NCBI RefSeq assembly: GCF_040371545.1
Contig: NZ_AP029048.1
Coordinates: 1,054,001-1,118,000 of the forward strand
DNA: 64,000 bases
Source: Synechococcus sp. M16CYN
GTDB lineage: Bacteria > Cyanobacteriota > Cyanobacteriia > PCC-6307 > Cyanobiaceae
Direction of reading: 5' to 3'
Shown: piece after piece, positions 17,691-31,140 of the stretch
Numbering within the stretch: the stretch's first letter is position 1
Layout: the number at the start of each line of letters is the position of its first letter
The notes under the pieces: generated by a model
Databases searched by the model: none
What the model saw: only the letters and a program-made list of their open reading frames with translations
Told to the model about the DNA's origin: nothing
Translations under genes and position numbers: made by a program

Positions 17691-19178
17691 ATTCCTAGTC
17701 GTTTTTATTTTGTACGGATTCGATCTGCTTGGTCCTGCATCTAAGTTTAACATTAGAGCGTCGTCAGAATTAACCCGGAGGAAATGATGTGTAAGCAAGA
17801 AACCTACAATAGTCCAAGTTTGATATGTTCGAGATTGCTGTCCAACCCACGTTCCTGTTGGTCCATCAAAATATTCAGCCCACTGTTGGCGTGGAAGCTG
17901 GTTGAGATGGGTTCGGTAGCACTCGTCTAAGAGAGTTTTCATTTGGCCCATCAACAACACATCAGCATTAGGATACATTTGTTCGTGCAAAAGGACTGAA
18001 GATCCAAAAAACCAAAGCAGACTTGGCCAATGCCCACCGTTGTGGTAACTCCATGGCCAATTTTTAGGGTCTGATCCCGTTTTATTTTCCCACTCAACCC
18101 CTTCCATGGGAGGGTGACAAATTCGCATAGGCATTTGTGCTATCAGGTGAGCACGGTTGTGTTGAACAAGTCGAAATAGAGCTCGTTGTTGTGGCGCAGT
18201 TAGGAGTCCAAACATAGATGCGAGTGAATTCCCAAGACTGTAAAAACGAAAATCTGGCCTACCAGTTCGGATGTTGCCAATTAAATATCCACCACGATTC
18301 TCAAGCCAATCTTGTAGCCAGTCGGGGATAACCTGCGGCTGAACGTTAAATTCGTTTTGGTGTTGATTATCTCCATATTGCTCAGTAGGACGTCGTCTAA
18401 GTACCTGTATAGTTTTGCTTGTAACCCAATAATGTTTCAGCAAAAATTGACGCAAATCATGTGTCCATTGTCGACTGAGTCGGAGCCGTTCTGCAAGAAG
18501 AGCGCTGGTATCATGACGTTGGCATAGCTCCATTAACTCTATGCAGCTACGTAGTGAGCCGTATAATAAAACTTCTACTTCGAGCGGCGCTCCCCAAACG
18601 TCCATTGGGCGGTCGATCATAAAAGCACAATCTGGAACGAATAGAACTGGCGTACCTTCAAAGCTAGGGTGGAGTACGAGATCAAGAAGCAGTTGAATAC
18701 CACGCTGCACCTCAGGGCTACGGCCGAAGTCTTCATCGCCAATGCGTTTTACGTAGATCCAACAGAGAATTGGCCACCAAAGGCTGGCATCTACTGATGT
18801 GATGCGACCGATTGATCGCTGTCCGTAATCAGCAACAAGATTTCCTTCTTCTTCAACAAAGCTGGTAGGAAAAACACCGCGAGTTTGAACACTTGTGCTT
18901 TGTAAAGATAAACAAACCCGCAGAAATTGTTTGACAATAGAAAAACGACCTTGTGCCAATAGATAGATCATGACAGGAACATTATCCCTTACAAAAATCT
19001 CGCCGTAATTTAATTTTGTGTCGGCATTGCGACTCTTAAGAGCTGCAACGCTGCCAGCTAGTTTTCCCTGAATTGCTATCAAAGTGCGTTCGAAGTGTTC
19101 CTGGGCTCTCTGCACCACCTGATCTTCTTTAGAATTAAATCGAAACTGCCGACTTTGTTTCGTGAATCGCGTCTGCAT
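17673..19178 (-). CDS. Neutral/alkaline invertase (GH100)
   Basis: The 501-residue protein matches cyanobacterial neutral invertases, which hydrolyse sucrose to glucose and fructose in the cytoplasm. Diagnostic (alpha/alpha)6-barrel segments include NYGEIFVRDNVPVMIYLL (with the catalytic Asp), GRITSVDASLWWPILCWIYV, and the C-terminal KNWPWSYHNGGHWPSLLWFF. No signal peptide is seen. It could recycle sucrose kept as compatible solute. It is convergent with petD and lies head-on to the rRNA leader on the other side. Confidence 0.88.
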   Translation of the reverse strand: MQTRFTKQSRQFRFNSKEDQVVQRAQEHFERTLIAIQGKLAGSVAALKSRNADTKLNYGEIFVRDNVPVMIYLLAQGRFSIVKQFLRVCLSLQSTSVQTRGVFPTSFVEEEGNLVADYGQRSIGRITSVDASLWWPILCWIYVKRIGDEDFGRSPEVQRGIQLLLDLVLHPSFEGTPVLFVPDCAFMIDRPMDVWGAPLEVEVLLYGSLRSCIELMELCQRHDTSALLAERLRLSRQWTHDLRQFLLKHYWVTSKTIQVLRRRPTEQYGDNQHQNEFNVQPQVIPDWLQDWLENRGGYLIGNIRTGRPDFRFYSLGNSLASMFGLLTAPQQRALFRLVQHNRAHLIAQMPMRICHPPMEGVEWENKTGSDPKNWPWSYHNGGHWPSLLWFFGSSVLLHEQMYPNADVLLMGQMKTLLDECYRTHLNQLPRQQWAEYFDGPTGTWVGQQSRTYQTWTIVGFLLTHHFLRVNSDDALMLNLDAGPSRSNPYKIKTTRNKKTPN

Positions 19179-19273
19179 CCCGCTTCGACTCCAGGTTTTT
19201 TCTTAGAATTCAGAGATAGCAACGTATTTAACTTGTAGGAGCAAGTTTACAGATGATTTCGTCGAATTACCCC

Positions 19274-19303
19274 TTGCGGATGGGGAACGAGTGGTGTTAT
19301 ACT
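19274..19303 (+). promoter_or_regulatory. Likely rRNA operon promoter
   Basis: A -35 element TTGCGG (19274-19279) and a -10 element TATACT (19298-19303) are 18 bases apart, about 560 bases before the 16S gene and just after the divergent invertase gene. Position and spacing fit a sigma-70-type rRNA promoter. Confidence 0.6.
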
Positions 19304-19859
19304 ACAGGCTTGCGCGGGACCGAAAGGCAAGCGCATGAAAAAGACCAAGAGCACTAGATGACGAAAGCCTGAAGGTGTTTTGAGGTCGGCTTACTAAGCT
19401 GAGCAGGGAGTGATCCCGTGATGTTGTAAGCTTCGGAAGTGGTTGCTTGCGACCACTTTGATCAACCGTTTACTTCCGAAAAGGACAGAAGCGTTAGTTG
19501 ATCGCACCTAGACAACCGAAGTTTAGAAACCAGCGTTTTCATCGTGTCTAATTCTGAGTTTTGCCATAGAGCAAAATTAAGAGAGCGATGAAAGCGTGAA
19601 GTCCCGTCAAAAGTTTTTAGTTGCATAAAATACTGTGTATGTAGCCAAGAAGTCTTCACGAAACCTATTGGTTACCAATATACTCGGTATGTAAAGAAAG
19701 CAACGACCGGATCTGAGATCCTGGAAAGTCACAAAGAGAAATCTAAAGTGCACTCTTAAGAACCCCTCTCTGCATAACAGAGAAGGTTGCATCAGCTGTA
19801 ATCAATGAGATGCAGATGAAGCAAGTCAAGTTGCGGCGAAAGCCAAAAGGATTTGATCT
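19304..19859 (+). other. rRNA leader transcript
   Basis: About 550 bases precede 16S without a protein gene. The region has several self-complementary stretches (for example around 19310-19335 and a CTTCGGAAGTGG/CCACTTTG..CTTCCG arrangement near 19430-19480) suited to rRNA processing stems. Small antisense frames here are spurious. Confidence 0.6.
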
Positions 19860-21345
<1,486 letters not shown>

Positions 21346-21532
21346 ACAGGGAGACAAAACAGCAGTTTTGATGTCTAAGTACTTTTATTCTTTAGGCCAA
21401 AACCTTGTCACCTTAGGTCGATCGGTACTTCAAGATTCATTTCGGTCATCTATGAGAAATCATTGAAAAGCTGGGAAGAATATCTGGTTTCTAAACTTGT
21501 CTAGGTCACGCCCCGCAAGAGAAAAGTATCCT

Positions 21533-21606
<74 letters not shown>

Positions 21607-21616
21607 TTCGGTATTG

Positions 21617-21689
21617 GGGGGTTTAGCTCAGTTGGTAGAGCGCCTGCTTTGCAAGCAGGATGTCAGGAGTTCGAGTCTCCTAACCTCCA
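21617..21689 (+). tRNA. trnA: tRNA-Ala (anticodon UGC)
   Basis: A 73-base cloverleaf lying 10 bases after tRNA-Ile in the rRNA spacer. Acceptor GGGGGTT pairs with AACCTCC (one G-U), and the anticodon loop TTTGCAA gives TGC. The Ile-Ala spacer pair is standard for marine picocyanobacteria. Confidence 0.98.
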
Positions 21690-22102
21690 CTGCCCAGCAA
21701 CTTGGAGGATCAATTTAAGTGAGTAAGTGAGCGTGATCTGGATATTTCCGTTAGATAAGATCCTAGCTTCTTATCATTCCAAAAGAAAGATTAACTTCAA
21801 ACTTTGGTTGGTAAGACGCTAGGCTCCTTAAGCTAGTCGAAAGACTAGCTTGATAGTCTGGCAGAACCTTGACAACTGCATAGGTAAGTCTGAACAACAA
21901 AGCATCTTACAGATGTATTGTTCTGGGTTTGAGTTACCGTGAGGGACTCAGATTTAGAGCAGTAAAGATTCTTTTGCACAAGAGCCGAGTCTTTTGAGTG
22001 TTTTCTTGGTTTGTATTGAGCGAATCAAGTCTCACTTTGTTTTTAGTGATAAAAACTTATGAGTCTGCTTTTAGCAGCATTAAACACTTAAGAGATTGAA
22101 TT
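21690..22102 (+). other. 16S-23S spacer, 3' part
   Basis: This 413-base stretch follows tRNA-Ala and carries no further gene. It holds short inverted repeats, such as AAGCTAGTCGAAAGACTAGCTT near 21830, suitable for RNase III processing and antitermination. Confidence 0.6.
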
Positions 22103-24968
<2,866 letters not shown>

Positions 24969-25075
24969 AATATTTTGGTACTTGTCTGAAGATAATTTTT
25001 TGTTTGATTCAGATGTACAATGTAAATTGTAATCCTATGCAGTTCTTAGGGCTCGCTCTCTAAAGAATGTATCTA

Positions 25076-25193
25076 TCCTGGTGTTCATAGCGATGTGGAA
25101 CCACTTCGATCCATCTCGAACTCGGTTGTGAAACGCATAAGCGGCGACGATATTTGGGGGGCAGCCCCCCGAGAAAATAGCTCAATGCCAGGT
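25076..25193 (+). rRNA. rrf: 5S ribosomal RNA
   Basis: About 118 bases beginning TCCTGGTGTTCATAGCGATG and closing with GCCAGG, which pairs with the start. The internal CGAACTCGG loop is present. It ends the rRNA operon; only a T-rich tract near 25201, without a clear hairpin, follows. Confidence 0.93.
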
Positions 25194-25259
25194 TAAAACA
25201 CTCTTTTTATTAATTAAATTATTTTTATCCAAGTTTATTAGAAATCTTATCTTCTGTAA

Positions 25260-26096
25260 TCACTGTTGACAGTCTGGGCACCAGTGAGTGCTGCGGCCTG
25301 ATAACTTTCCTCGGCAAATGAGAGCTCCGCAGCGTTGACAAGGCTGTCCTCCGCGTTGATATACTAACAATTGTCTTTTATAGCTTCCATTGTTGCCTTC
25401 AAGATCTCGAAAATCACTAAAAGTAGTTCCTCCAGTTCTAATACTGGTCTTCAGTATACTTACAATCTCATCGCGCAAACGGTTGAGCTGATCAATCGTT
25501 AGTTTTTTCGAGGCTGTAAGTGGTGAAATTTTTGCAGCAAAAAGACTTTCATCGGCATAGATGTTGCCAACGCCAGCAACGAGAGTTTGATCAAGTAGAG
25601 CCATTTTAATCGGTCGGATTGAGTTCATGAGACGCTGTTTCATATAGTTTCCCGTAAACCTTTCGCTAAATGGCTCTGGTCCTAAGCGTTTCAATCCCGT
25701 GATTACAGTACTTAATGGTTCTCCTTCTTGTACCCACCACATTTCTCCAAAATTACGAGTATCTACAAAACGTAGTTCTTGTCCACTGCAATTCCATAGT
25801 CGCACACGCGTATGACGACAAGGCGAAATGGGCTCCGAACACCACTGAAATCGGCCTGTCATCCGAAAATGAATCCCCCAAGTACCTCGCTTGGGCTCCA
25901 GTTTTGCCAATAAATACTTCCCGCGTCGCAGCCAGGTTCCGATAGTTGATCCTTCTAAACCAGCCTTGAACTGTTCGATGCCACCCGGGCTTGCAATCAC
26001 TCTAGATCCGTATACTTTCAGCCTAAAAATCTTGAATGAAACAAGACAATTCGCCAATCCTCGACGTATCGTCTCAACCTCCGGTAGTTCTGGCAA
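25260..26096 (-). CDS. mutM: Formamidopyrimidine-DNA glycosylase
   Basis: MutM excises 8-oxoguanine and related lesions from DNA. The 278-residue protein has the catalytic N-terminal proline-glutamate (MPELPEVETIRRGL), the helix-two-turn-helix region (ALLDQTLVAGVGNIYADESLF) and a C-terminal zinc finger with CxxC pairs (CQRCGALICRG and CPDC). It directly follows psaE by 11 bases on the same strand, so oxidative DNA repair is likely co-transcribed with a photosystem I gene. Confidence 0.95.
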   Translation of the reverse strand: MPELPEVETIRRGLANCLVSFKIFRLKVYGSRVIASPGGIEQFKAGLEGSTIGTWLRRGKYLLAKLEPKRGTWGIHFRMTGRFQWCSEPISPCRHTRVRLWNCSGQELRFVDTRNFGEMWWVQEGEPLSTVITGLKRLGPEPFSERFTGNYMKQRLMNSIRPIKMALLDQTLVAGVGNIYADESLFAAKISPLTASKKLTIDQLNRLRDEIVSILKTSIRTGGTTFSDFRDLEGNNGSYKRQLLVYQRGGQPCQRCGALICRGKLSGRSTHWCPDCQQ

Positions 26097-26107
26097 CGGC
26101 TTTAGCT

Positions 26108-26317
26108 TTAAACAGATTCAAGTTCCGATTCAGAAAAATTATTGGTATTAATGCCACCATCAATACCCTGCATAACGCTGTAATTGACTTTTTCGAAGCG
26201 CACCACGACGGGGTAACGGATTCCTGAGGTATCCACAGTGGCAACTGTGCCAACTTCGTTAAACCAGTAAGACTCAGGACGCTTAATGCGCACCTTGGTT
26301 CCGCGAGAGATTGCCAT
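26108..26317 (-). CDS. psaE: Photosystem I subunit IV
   Basis: PsaE is a 69-residue SH3-like stromal subunit that supports ferredoxin docking and cyclic flow at photosystem I. The sequence [20 protein letters not shown] continues with [21 protein letters not shown] and is full length. It leads a two-gene unit with mutM. Confidence 0.97.
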   Translation of the reverse strand: MAISRGTKVRIKRPESYWFNEVGTVATVDTSGIRYPVVVRFEKVNYSVMQGIDGGINTNNFSESELESV

Positions 26318-26989
26318 CGCTGAATATAAAAGGGTACAGCTTTAAGTGTATCTCACTAGGTGTGGATAAGGTTTCTACTTTACAGAATGTCGTTTCTTTC
26401 CCTAATTTATTCAGATTCAAGAAAACGTTACATTAAGAGGCTAATGAATCCAGGGGTCTGTTATTCAAACTTTTTAACACAAGAAATTTGATTTAGAAAA
26501 ACCGATACAAAGTGCCAACGCATAAATGATCCTGGGTTCTTCCAGAGGGCGGCTATTGGCTAGGTGCAAATCTAGAGTCGGTTGTCCGAGCACGTTTTCC
26601 AGCATCAGTTTGGAGACTTCGAGACAGCGGTAGTAATAACGCGTTCATTCCTTATCTCTTTAATGCATTAAACGATCTGGAATCCCTCAATGCAGTTACT
26701 ACAGACCCTTTTCAGGCAAGCTGTCGATAAGCAAATAGGACAGACTCTCTCCTCCTACTAACCACACAGATCTAGCTTGTGACAAGCTGATAGCTGTGAT
26801 TGTGCTTTCAGCAGTATTGATGGATGATACGGTGAGCGCTTGCTTTTCCAGTTACGGTCACTCTTTCGGCGACTCGTCTGCTTGTTATAGGTCTCTATCC
26901 AAAGTGCAGGTGACAGGTTGAAAGCCACTTCGCGGTAGTAGTCGCAATCTTTATTCTTTAGTCATTGAATTACACGGCTTGAACTTGTA
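26318..26989. other. Intergenic between psaE and LysM gene
   Basis: No coding region was found in 672 bases. Frames are broken on both strands, but from about 26,520 to 26,930 the composition is closer to coding DNA than to the AT-rich spacers. This may be a decayed gene; no family could be read. The psaE promoter should lie near 26320-26400. Confidence 0.4.
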
Positions 26990-27949
26990 TTAGACTTTGA
27001 GCTGGCAACGATCTTTAACCAAGGCCTTTTCAAAGCGGTTTTGAGGATTGATCCATACTTTCCAGCTTCCATTAGATTCTGTGGCGTTGATCTTTTTGGC
27101 GAAGCAGTTCACCGCTAAATAAAATGCTTGGTCCTGAGCGTTAAGTGCAGGGACGACTTGACTGTCACCCATCAGTTGCCAATTTGCCCAGTCCACTTGA
27201 AGAGGTCCATATGTTCTCCAATCTGTCGATTTGGCAAGCTGAGTTTTGGTGGTTCTGGTTACAGCTGCTGCAGGTTTTTCTACGTTCGCTTTAGTTTCAA
27301 CTGGTCGATTTACCATTGGCTTTGTTTGCATTGATAAAGCTTCTGAGGTAATACCTTTGGTTACTAAAGGAGTACTATGTTGCTTTAAATAAAGCCGTGT
27401 GCCAACTGTAATTTCGTTAGGATTAGTAAGTTCATTGATATTAATTAATGTGGCGATCGGAATTTTATAGGCTTTGGCTATTTGGGTAAGGGTTTGCCCT
27501 TTGGCAACGATGTGTTCTGTGGCCCCTAACACAGGTTTCACTGCAACAGGCTTAAAGCTAGACTTTGGCAACACTGCATTACTAGGTAATTTTAAGCTTT
27601 GGCCCACTTCCAGGTGATTAGCATTGTTGAGGCTATTCAGCATTATTAAATCCCATTTGCTCACTTTGTAACGTGCGGCAATAGTATTCAGGGTCTCTCC
27701 CCTTTGGATGTAATGCATCCCTTTACCTGCTTTCGTCCTAAGATCGCGCACTCGAAGCCGACTTCCAACTTCAATGTGGTCAGAACTATTTATGCTGTTT
27801 AGCCTCATCAAGTCTCTCACGCTCACGTTGTAGCGATCGGCGATCTCTGAGAGGGTTTCTCCCGATCGCACCGTAACCGTCGTAGCGAAGGCCGATAAAG
27901 GACACCACAGAGCTGTTAACGCAACAACGGCTAGATGAGAGCGGCGCAT
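26990..27949 (-). CDS. LysM-repeat secreted protein
   Basis: The 319-residue protein has an N-terminal signal peptide (MRRSHLAVVALTALWCPLSAFA) and three LysM peptidoglycan-binding repeats at about 25-70, 78-122 and 145-190 (for example VRSGETLSEIADRYNVSVRDLMRLNSI and IVAKGQTLTQIAKAYKIPIATLININEL). A Lys/Thr-rich linker leads to a C-terminal region of about 80 residues (YGPLQVDWANWQLMGDSQVV) without a recognised catalytic domain. It likely binds the cell wall in the periplasm. Confidence 0.85.
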   Translation of the reverse strand: MRRSHLAVVALTALWCPLSAFATTVTVRSGETLSEIADRYNVSVRDLMRLNSINSSDHIEVGSRLRVRDLRTKAGKGMHYIQRGETLNTIAARYKVSKWDLIMLNSLNNANHLEVGQSLKLPSNAVLPKSSFKPVAVKPVLGATEHIVAKGQTLTQIAKAYKIPIATLININELTNPNEITVGTRLYLKQHSTPLVTKGITSEALSMQTKPMVNRPVETKANVEKPAAAVTRTTKTQLAKSTDWRTYGPLQVDWANWQLMGDSQVVPALNAQDQAFYLAVNCFAKKINATESNGSWKVWINPQNRFEKALVKDRCQLKV

Positions 27950-28044
27950 TTAAATACTTACAGATTCCTAAACCATACGCTTTCCGAGACAAAATGCTCT
28001 CCTTGTGGGATAGCTGCTGCGAAAGGAACGTTTCCTTACAGAAG

Positions 28045-29493
28045 TCATCCGACCATTTGCCTCAACGTTTTGAGGCCAATGTTATAAGGCGGATACCGTA
28101 GTTTGAAATCGAAGCGGAACCCTCGTTTCAACACTGCTTTGTAGTGGCTAAAAGTCCGAAAACCATTCTGACCGTGATAGCTTCCCATGCCGCTGGTGCC
28201 AACACCTCCGAAAGGAAGTTCCGGAATGGCCGCTTGCATGATGACGTCGTTGAGGCATACACCACCTGAGCTAGTGGTCCCCAAAATCTCCTTTTGTTGG
28301 GCTTTGCTTCCTCCAAATACATATAAAGCCAATGGTTTACCTTGACGTCGAATCTCTCTAAGGGAATCGCTAAGACTACCGATTTGAATTATTGGCAACA
28401 GGGGGCCAAAGAGTTCTTCTCCCATGAGTGGATCTTGGCGATCTTTCACATCTATTACTGTTGGAGCAATGCGGTTTTGCTCACGGCTGATTTCACCGCC
28501 GATCAAGATCCGGCCATCCTCTCTTGCCTGTTCGAGTAGCTTTTCGAGCCGATCGAATTGTTGTTGATTAATGATTTTCCCAAGTTGATCAGAAGCCAAA
28601 ACATTCTCGCCGTACATGCGAGAACGTTGATTATGCATTGCGTCGAGCAATCCTGAACGTAAACTAGGCTCTACTAAAATATGATCGGGAGCAATGCATG
28701 TTTGCCCAGCATTAATGCCCTTGCCCCAAATTAAACGTCGAGCGCTCACGCTGAGATTAGCTCCTTGAAGAACTAGGGCTGGACTCTTACCCCCCAGTTC
28801 AAGAGTGACTGGTGTAAGATTTTTTGCGGCCCCAGCTAATACTTTGCGACCAATATTCTCCCCGCCTGTAAAAAAGATATGATCAAAAGGCATAGCTACT
28901 AGCTGTGCCGCGACAGTTCCGTCACCCTGTTGAACTCTGACGACTTCAGGTTCGAAATGATTTTCTACAAGTCGAGCAATCAGTGCAGAAACAGTCGGTG
29001 CATGTTCTGATGGTTTGAGAACAGCCGTATTGCCAGCTGCTAGGGCACTAATCAGCGGACGTAGCATTAATTGAAAAGGATAATTCCATGGCCCAATTAC
29101 AAGAACACATCCCAGTGGTTCTGGAACCACCTGAGCTTGACCAGGGCTGAGAGTGATCGGAACTGGTATTCGTTGCGAGCGCATCCAGCGATGAAGATTG
29201 CGCTTTGTAAGTTTCAACTCTTGTCGTAGAGCAGCAATTTCAAAAAAGGCTTCTGCGGCTGGTTTCCCTAGGTCTGTTTTTAAGGCATGGAGAACGTCTT
29301 GTTCATGTTGTTCCACCAATGACATCAGACATCCAAGCTGCTTGTGTCGCCAAGCCAGCGATCGGGTGATGCCAGAGCCAACACTCTCTTGCATTTTTGT
29401 GATTTGTGGAATGGAAAGGACCACAGAGCTGACGATCGGGTCAAACGGGTCTAGCAGTGGTGAATCCGCATCCGAGAGATGACCACAAAACAA
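28045..29493 (-). CDS. Aldehyde dehydrogenase (ALDH3-type)
   Basis: The protein, up to 482 residues, oxidises aldehydes with NAD(P). It shows the cofactor region VLVIGPWNYPFQLMLRPLISALAAGNT, the FTGGENIGRKV loop, the general-base Glu in TLELGGKSPA and the catalytic Cys in NAGQTCIAPDH. The short C-terminus (FKLRYPPYNIGLKTLRQM) is like cyanobacterial fatty aldehyde dehydrogenases, but the substrate is unproven. The frame overlaps the divergent GH13 start by 15 bases; the first 25-30 residues look unlike the family, so the true start may be a GTG or ATG near 29394-29430. Confidence 0.88.
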   Translation of the reverse strand: MFCGHLSDADSPLLDPFDPIVSSVVLSIPQITKMQESVGSGITRSLAWRHKQLGCLMSLVEQHEQDVLHALKTDLGKPAAEAFFEIAALRQELKLTKRNLHRWMRSQRIPVPITLSPGQAQVVPEPLGCVLVIGPWNYPFQLMLRPLISALAAGNTAVLKPSEHAPTVSALIARLVENHFEPEVVRVQQGDGTVAAQLVAMPFDHIFFTGGENIGRKVLAGAAKNLTPVTLELGGKSPALVLQGANLSVSARRLIWGKGINAGQTCIAPDHILVEPSLRSGLLDAMHNQRSRMYGENVLASDQLGKIINQQQFDRLEKLLEQAREDGRILIGGEISREQNRIAPTVIDVKDRQDPLMGEELFGPLLPIIQIGSLSDSLREIRRQGKPLALYVFGGSKAQQKEILGTTSSGGVCLNDVIMQAAIPELPFGGVGTSGMGSYHGQNGFRTFSHYKAVLKRGFRFDFKLRYPPYNIGLKTLRQMVG

Positions 29494-31140
29494 CCATGGT
29501 GGTCAGGAACAGTCATTTATCAACTGATCGTTCGTAGTTATTCCGATGGGAATAGTGATGGTATCGGGGATTTCGATGGCTTGACAGCGCGTTTGTCGTA
29601 CTTGCATTGGCTTGGAGTGAAAACCTTGTGGTTAACGCCTGTTTATCCATCGCCGCTTCGGGATAGTGGATATGACATTACCGATTTCAAAAACATCCAC
29701 CCGGATCTTGGGGATTTAGCTTCTTTTCACCAATTTTTGACAGCAGCTCACAGCAAAGGGATACGAGTAATTCTTGATTTGGTTCTGAATCACACCAGTG
29801 ATCTCCATCCTTGGTTCCAGCGAGCTCGTAGAGCTCCTAAAGGCAGCTCTGAGCGTAACGTTTACGTCTGGAGCGATAATCCTAGACAGTACAGTGATGC
29901 CCCTGTGCTGTTTTGGCATTTCGAATCATCTAATTGGGAATGGGATCCGGTAGCGAAGCAATACTATTTGCACCGCTTCTTTCGTCACCAACCGGATCTC
30001 AATTACGCCAATCCCCAGGTTCAAGAGACGATGCTTGAGATCGTTGACTTTTGGCTTGAGAAGGGAATAGACGGTTTTCGTCTTGATGCTGTGCCATTTC
30101 TATTTGAAGCAGAAGGTACTCGCTGCGAAGGACTTTTTGAAACCCATGCATTTTTGAAGCGGTTAAGAAAGCGAGTGGATGCCCATGGGCGTGATGTGCT
30201 GTTACTCGGTGAAGCAATTCAACCTATGAATGAGGTCGTACCCTATTTGACCGACGACGAGCTAAAGGGAGCCTTCAATTTCGTTCTCACAGCTCATCTG
30301 TTTGCTTCTATCGCGAGTGGGACTACTCAAAACTTATGCCAATGCCTAACTGAGGCTCAGCAGGCGGTCGATGGACCACGGTGGGCCATTCCACTTCGCA
30401 ATCATGATGAGCTTTGGCTGGGAGATGGCTACTTGATCGCCGATGAGGTGATTCAGGCAATCCGCGCTGGGCTACCCCAAGGACAGGGGCACTGGTTGAA
30501 CTGGGGCATCAACCGACGCCTTGCTCCTTTACTCAACGGAGATCCGCGGTCTAATCGCTTGCTACACAGCCTGCTATACAGTCTGCCTGGGATGCCTTGC
30601 CTTTACTACGGTGATGAGCTTGGTATGGGTGATTGGCCTGGTTTGAAGGATCGCGATACCAATCGCACTCCTATGGCATGGACCGCATCTAACGACGATT
30701 GCACATCGATGGGTCCGGGCTCTTTGCCGATGCCATTACCAATCACTACTCCTGGATATGACCACCGGGTAGTAAATGTAGAAGTACAAAAGCAGTTGCC
30801 TGATTCACTTTTGAATTGGCATCGGCGAATGCTGGCCTGCCGGCAGTTACTGCCACCTTTGAGTCACGGAGATTTCTTGTTGCTGTCTAGCAGCCATTCA
30901 GGCGTACTCATTTATACGCGATCAACGGAGAAAATGACTATACTGGTCGCTGCTAATGTGACCGCTGCTGGTGTTTCGTTAACTTTAAATCTCTCGCCTT
31001 GGCAAGGACAGCGAATTTGGGAGGTTATGTGGGGTTGTGAATTTCCGATGGCTAGTGACAAATGGTTTGTGAGCCTGCCGCCCTATGGATTCAACTGGTG
31101 GTCGATTGGCGAAGCGAAGGTAGTCGCCAACCCCGACTGA
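29479..31140 (+). CDS. GH13 alpha-glucosidase/trehalose-synthase-like enzyme
   Basis: The 553-residue enzyme is a complete GH13 barrel. The catalytic triad is visible: nucleophile Asp203 (IDGFRLDAV), acid/base Glu245 (LLLGEAI) and Asp310 (LRNHDE). The opening VIYQLIVRSYSDGNSDGIGDFDGL and VYPSPLRDSGYDITDF resemble trehalose synthases and oligo-1,6-glucosidases. The C-terminal beta domain follows residue 440. Substrate is unproven; maltose/trehalose interconversion or short glucan hydrolysis is plausible. No signal peptide. Its 3' end overlaps the convergent glpD coding end by 58 bases. Confidence 0.85.
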   Translation: MTTKQPWWSGTVIYQLIVRSYSDGNSDGIGDFDGLTARLSYLHWLGVKTLWLTPVYPSPLRDSGYDITDFKNIHPDLGDLASFHQFLTAAHSKGIRVILDLVLNHTSDLHPWFQRARRAPKGSSERNVYVWSDNPRQYSDAPVLFWHFESSNWEWDPVAKQYYLHRFFRHQPDLNYANPQVQETMLEIVDFWLEKGIDGFRLDAVPFLFEAEGTRCEGLFETHAFLKRLRKRVDAHGRDVLLLGEAIQPMNEVVPYLTDDELKGAFNFVLTAHLFASIASGTTQNLCQCLTEAQQAVDGPRWAIPLRNHDELWLGDGYLIADEVIQAIRAGLPQGQGHWLNWGINRRLAPLLNGDPRSNRLLHSLLYSLPGMPCLYYGDELGMGDWPGLKDRDTNRTPMAWTASNDDCTSMGPGSLPMPLPITTPGYDHRVVNVEVQKQLPDSLLNWHRRMLACRQLLPPLSHGDFLLLSSSHSGVLIYTRSTEKMTILVAANVTAAGVSLTLNLSPWQGQRIWEVMWGCEFPMASDKWFVSLPPYGFNWWSIGEAKVVANPD

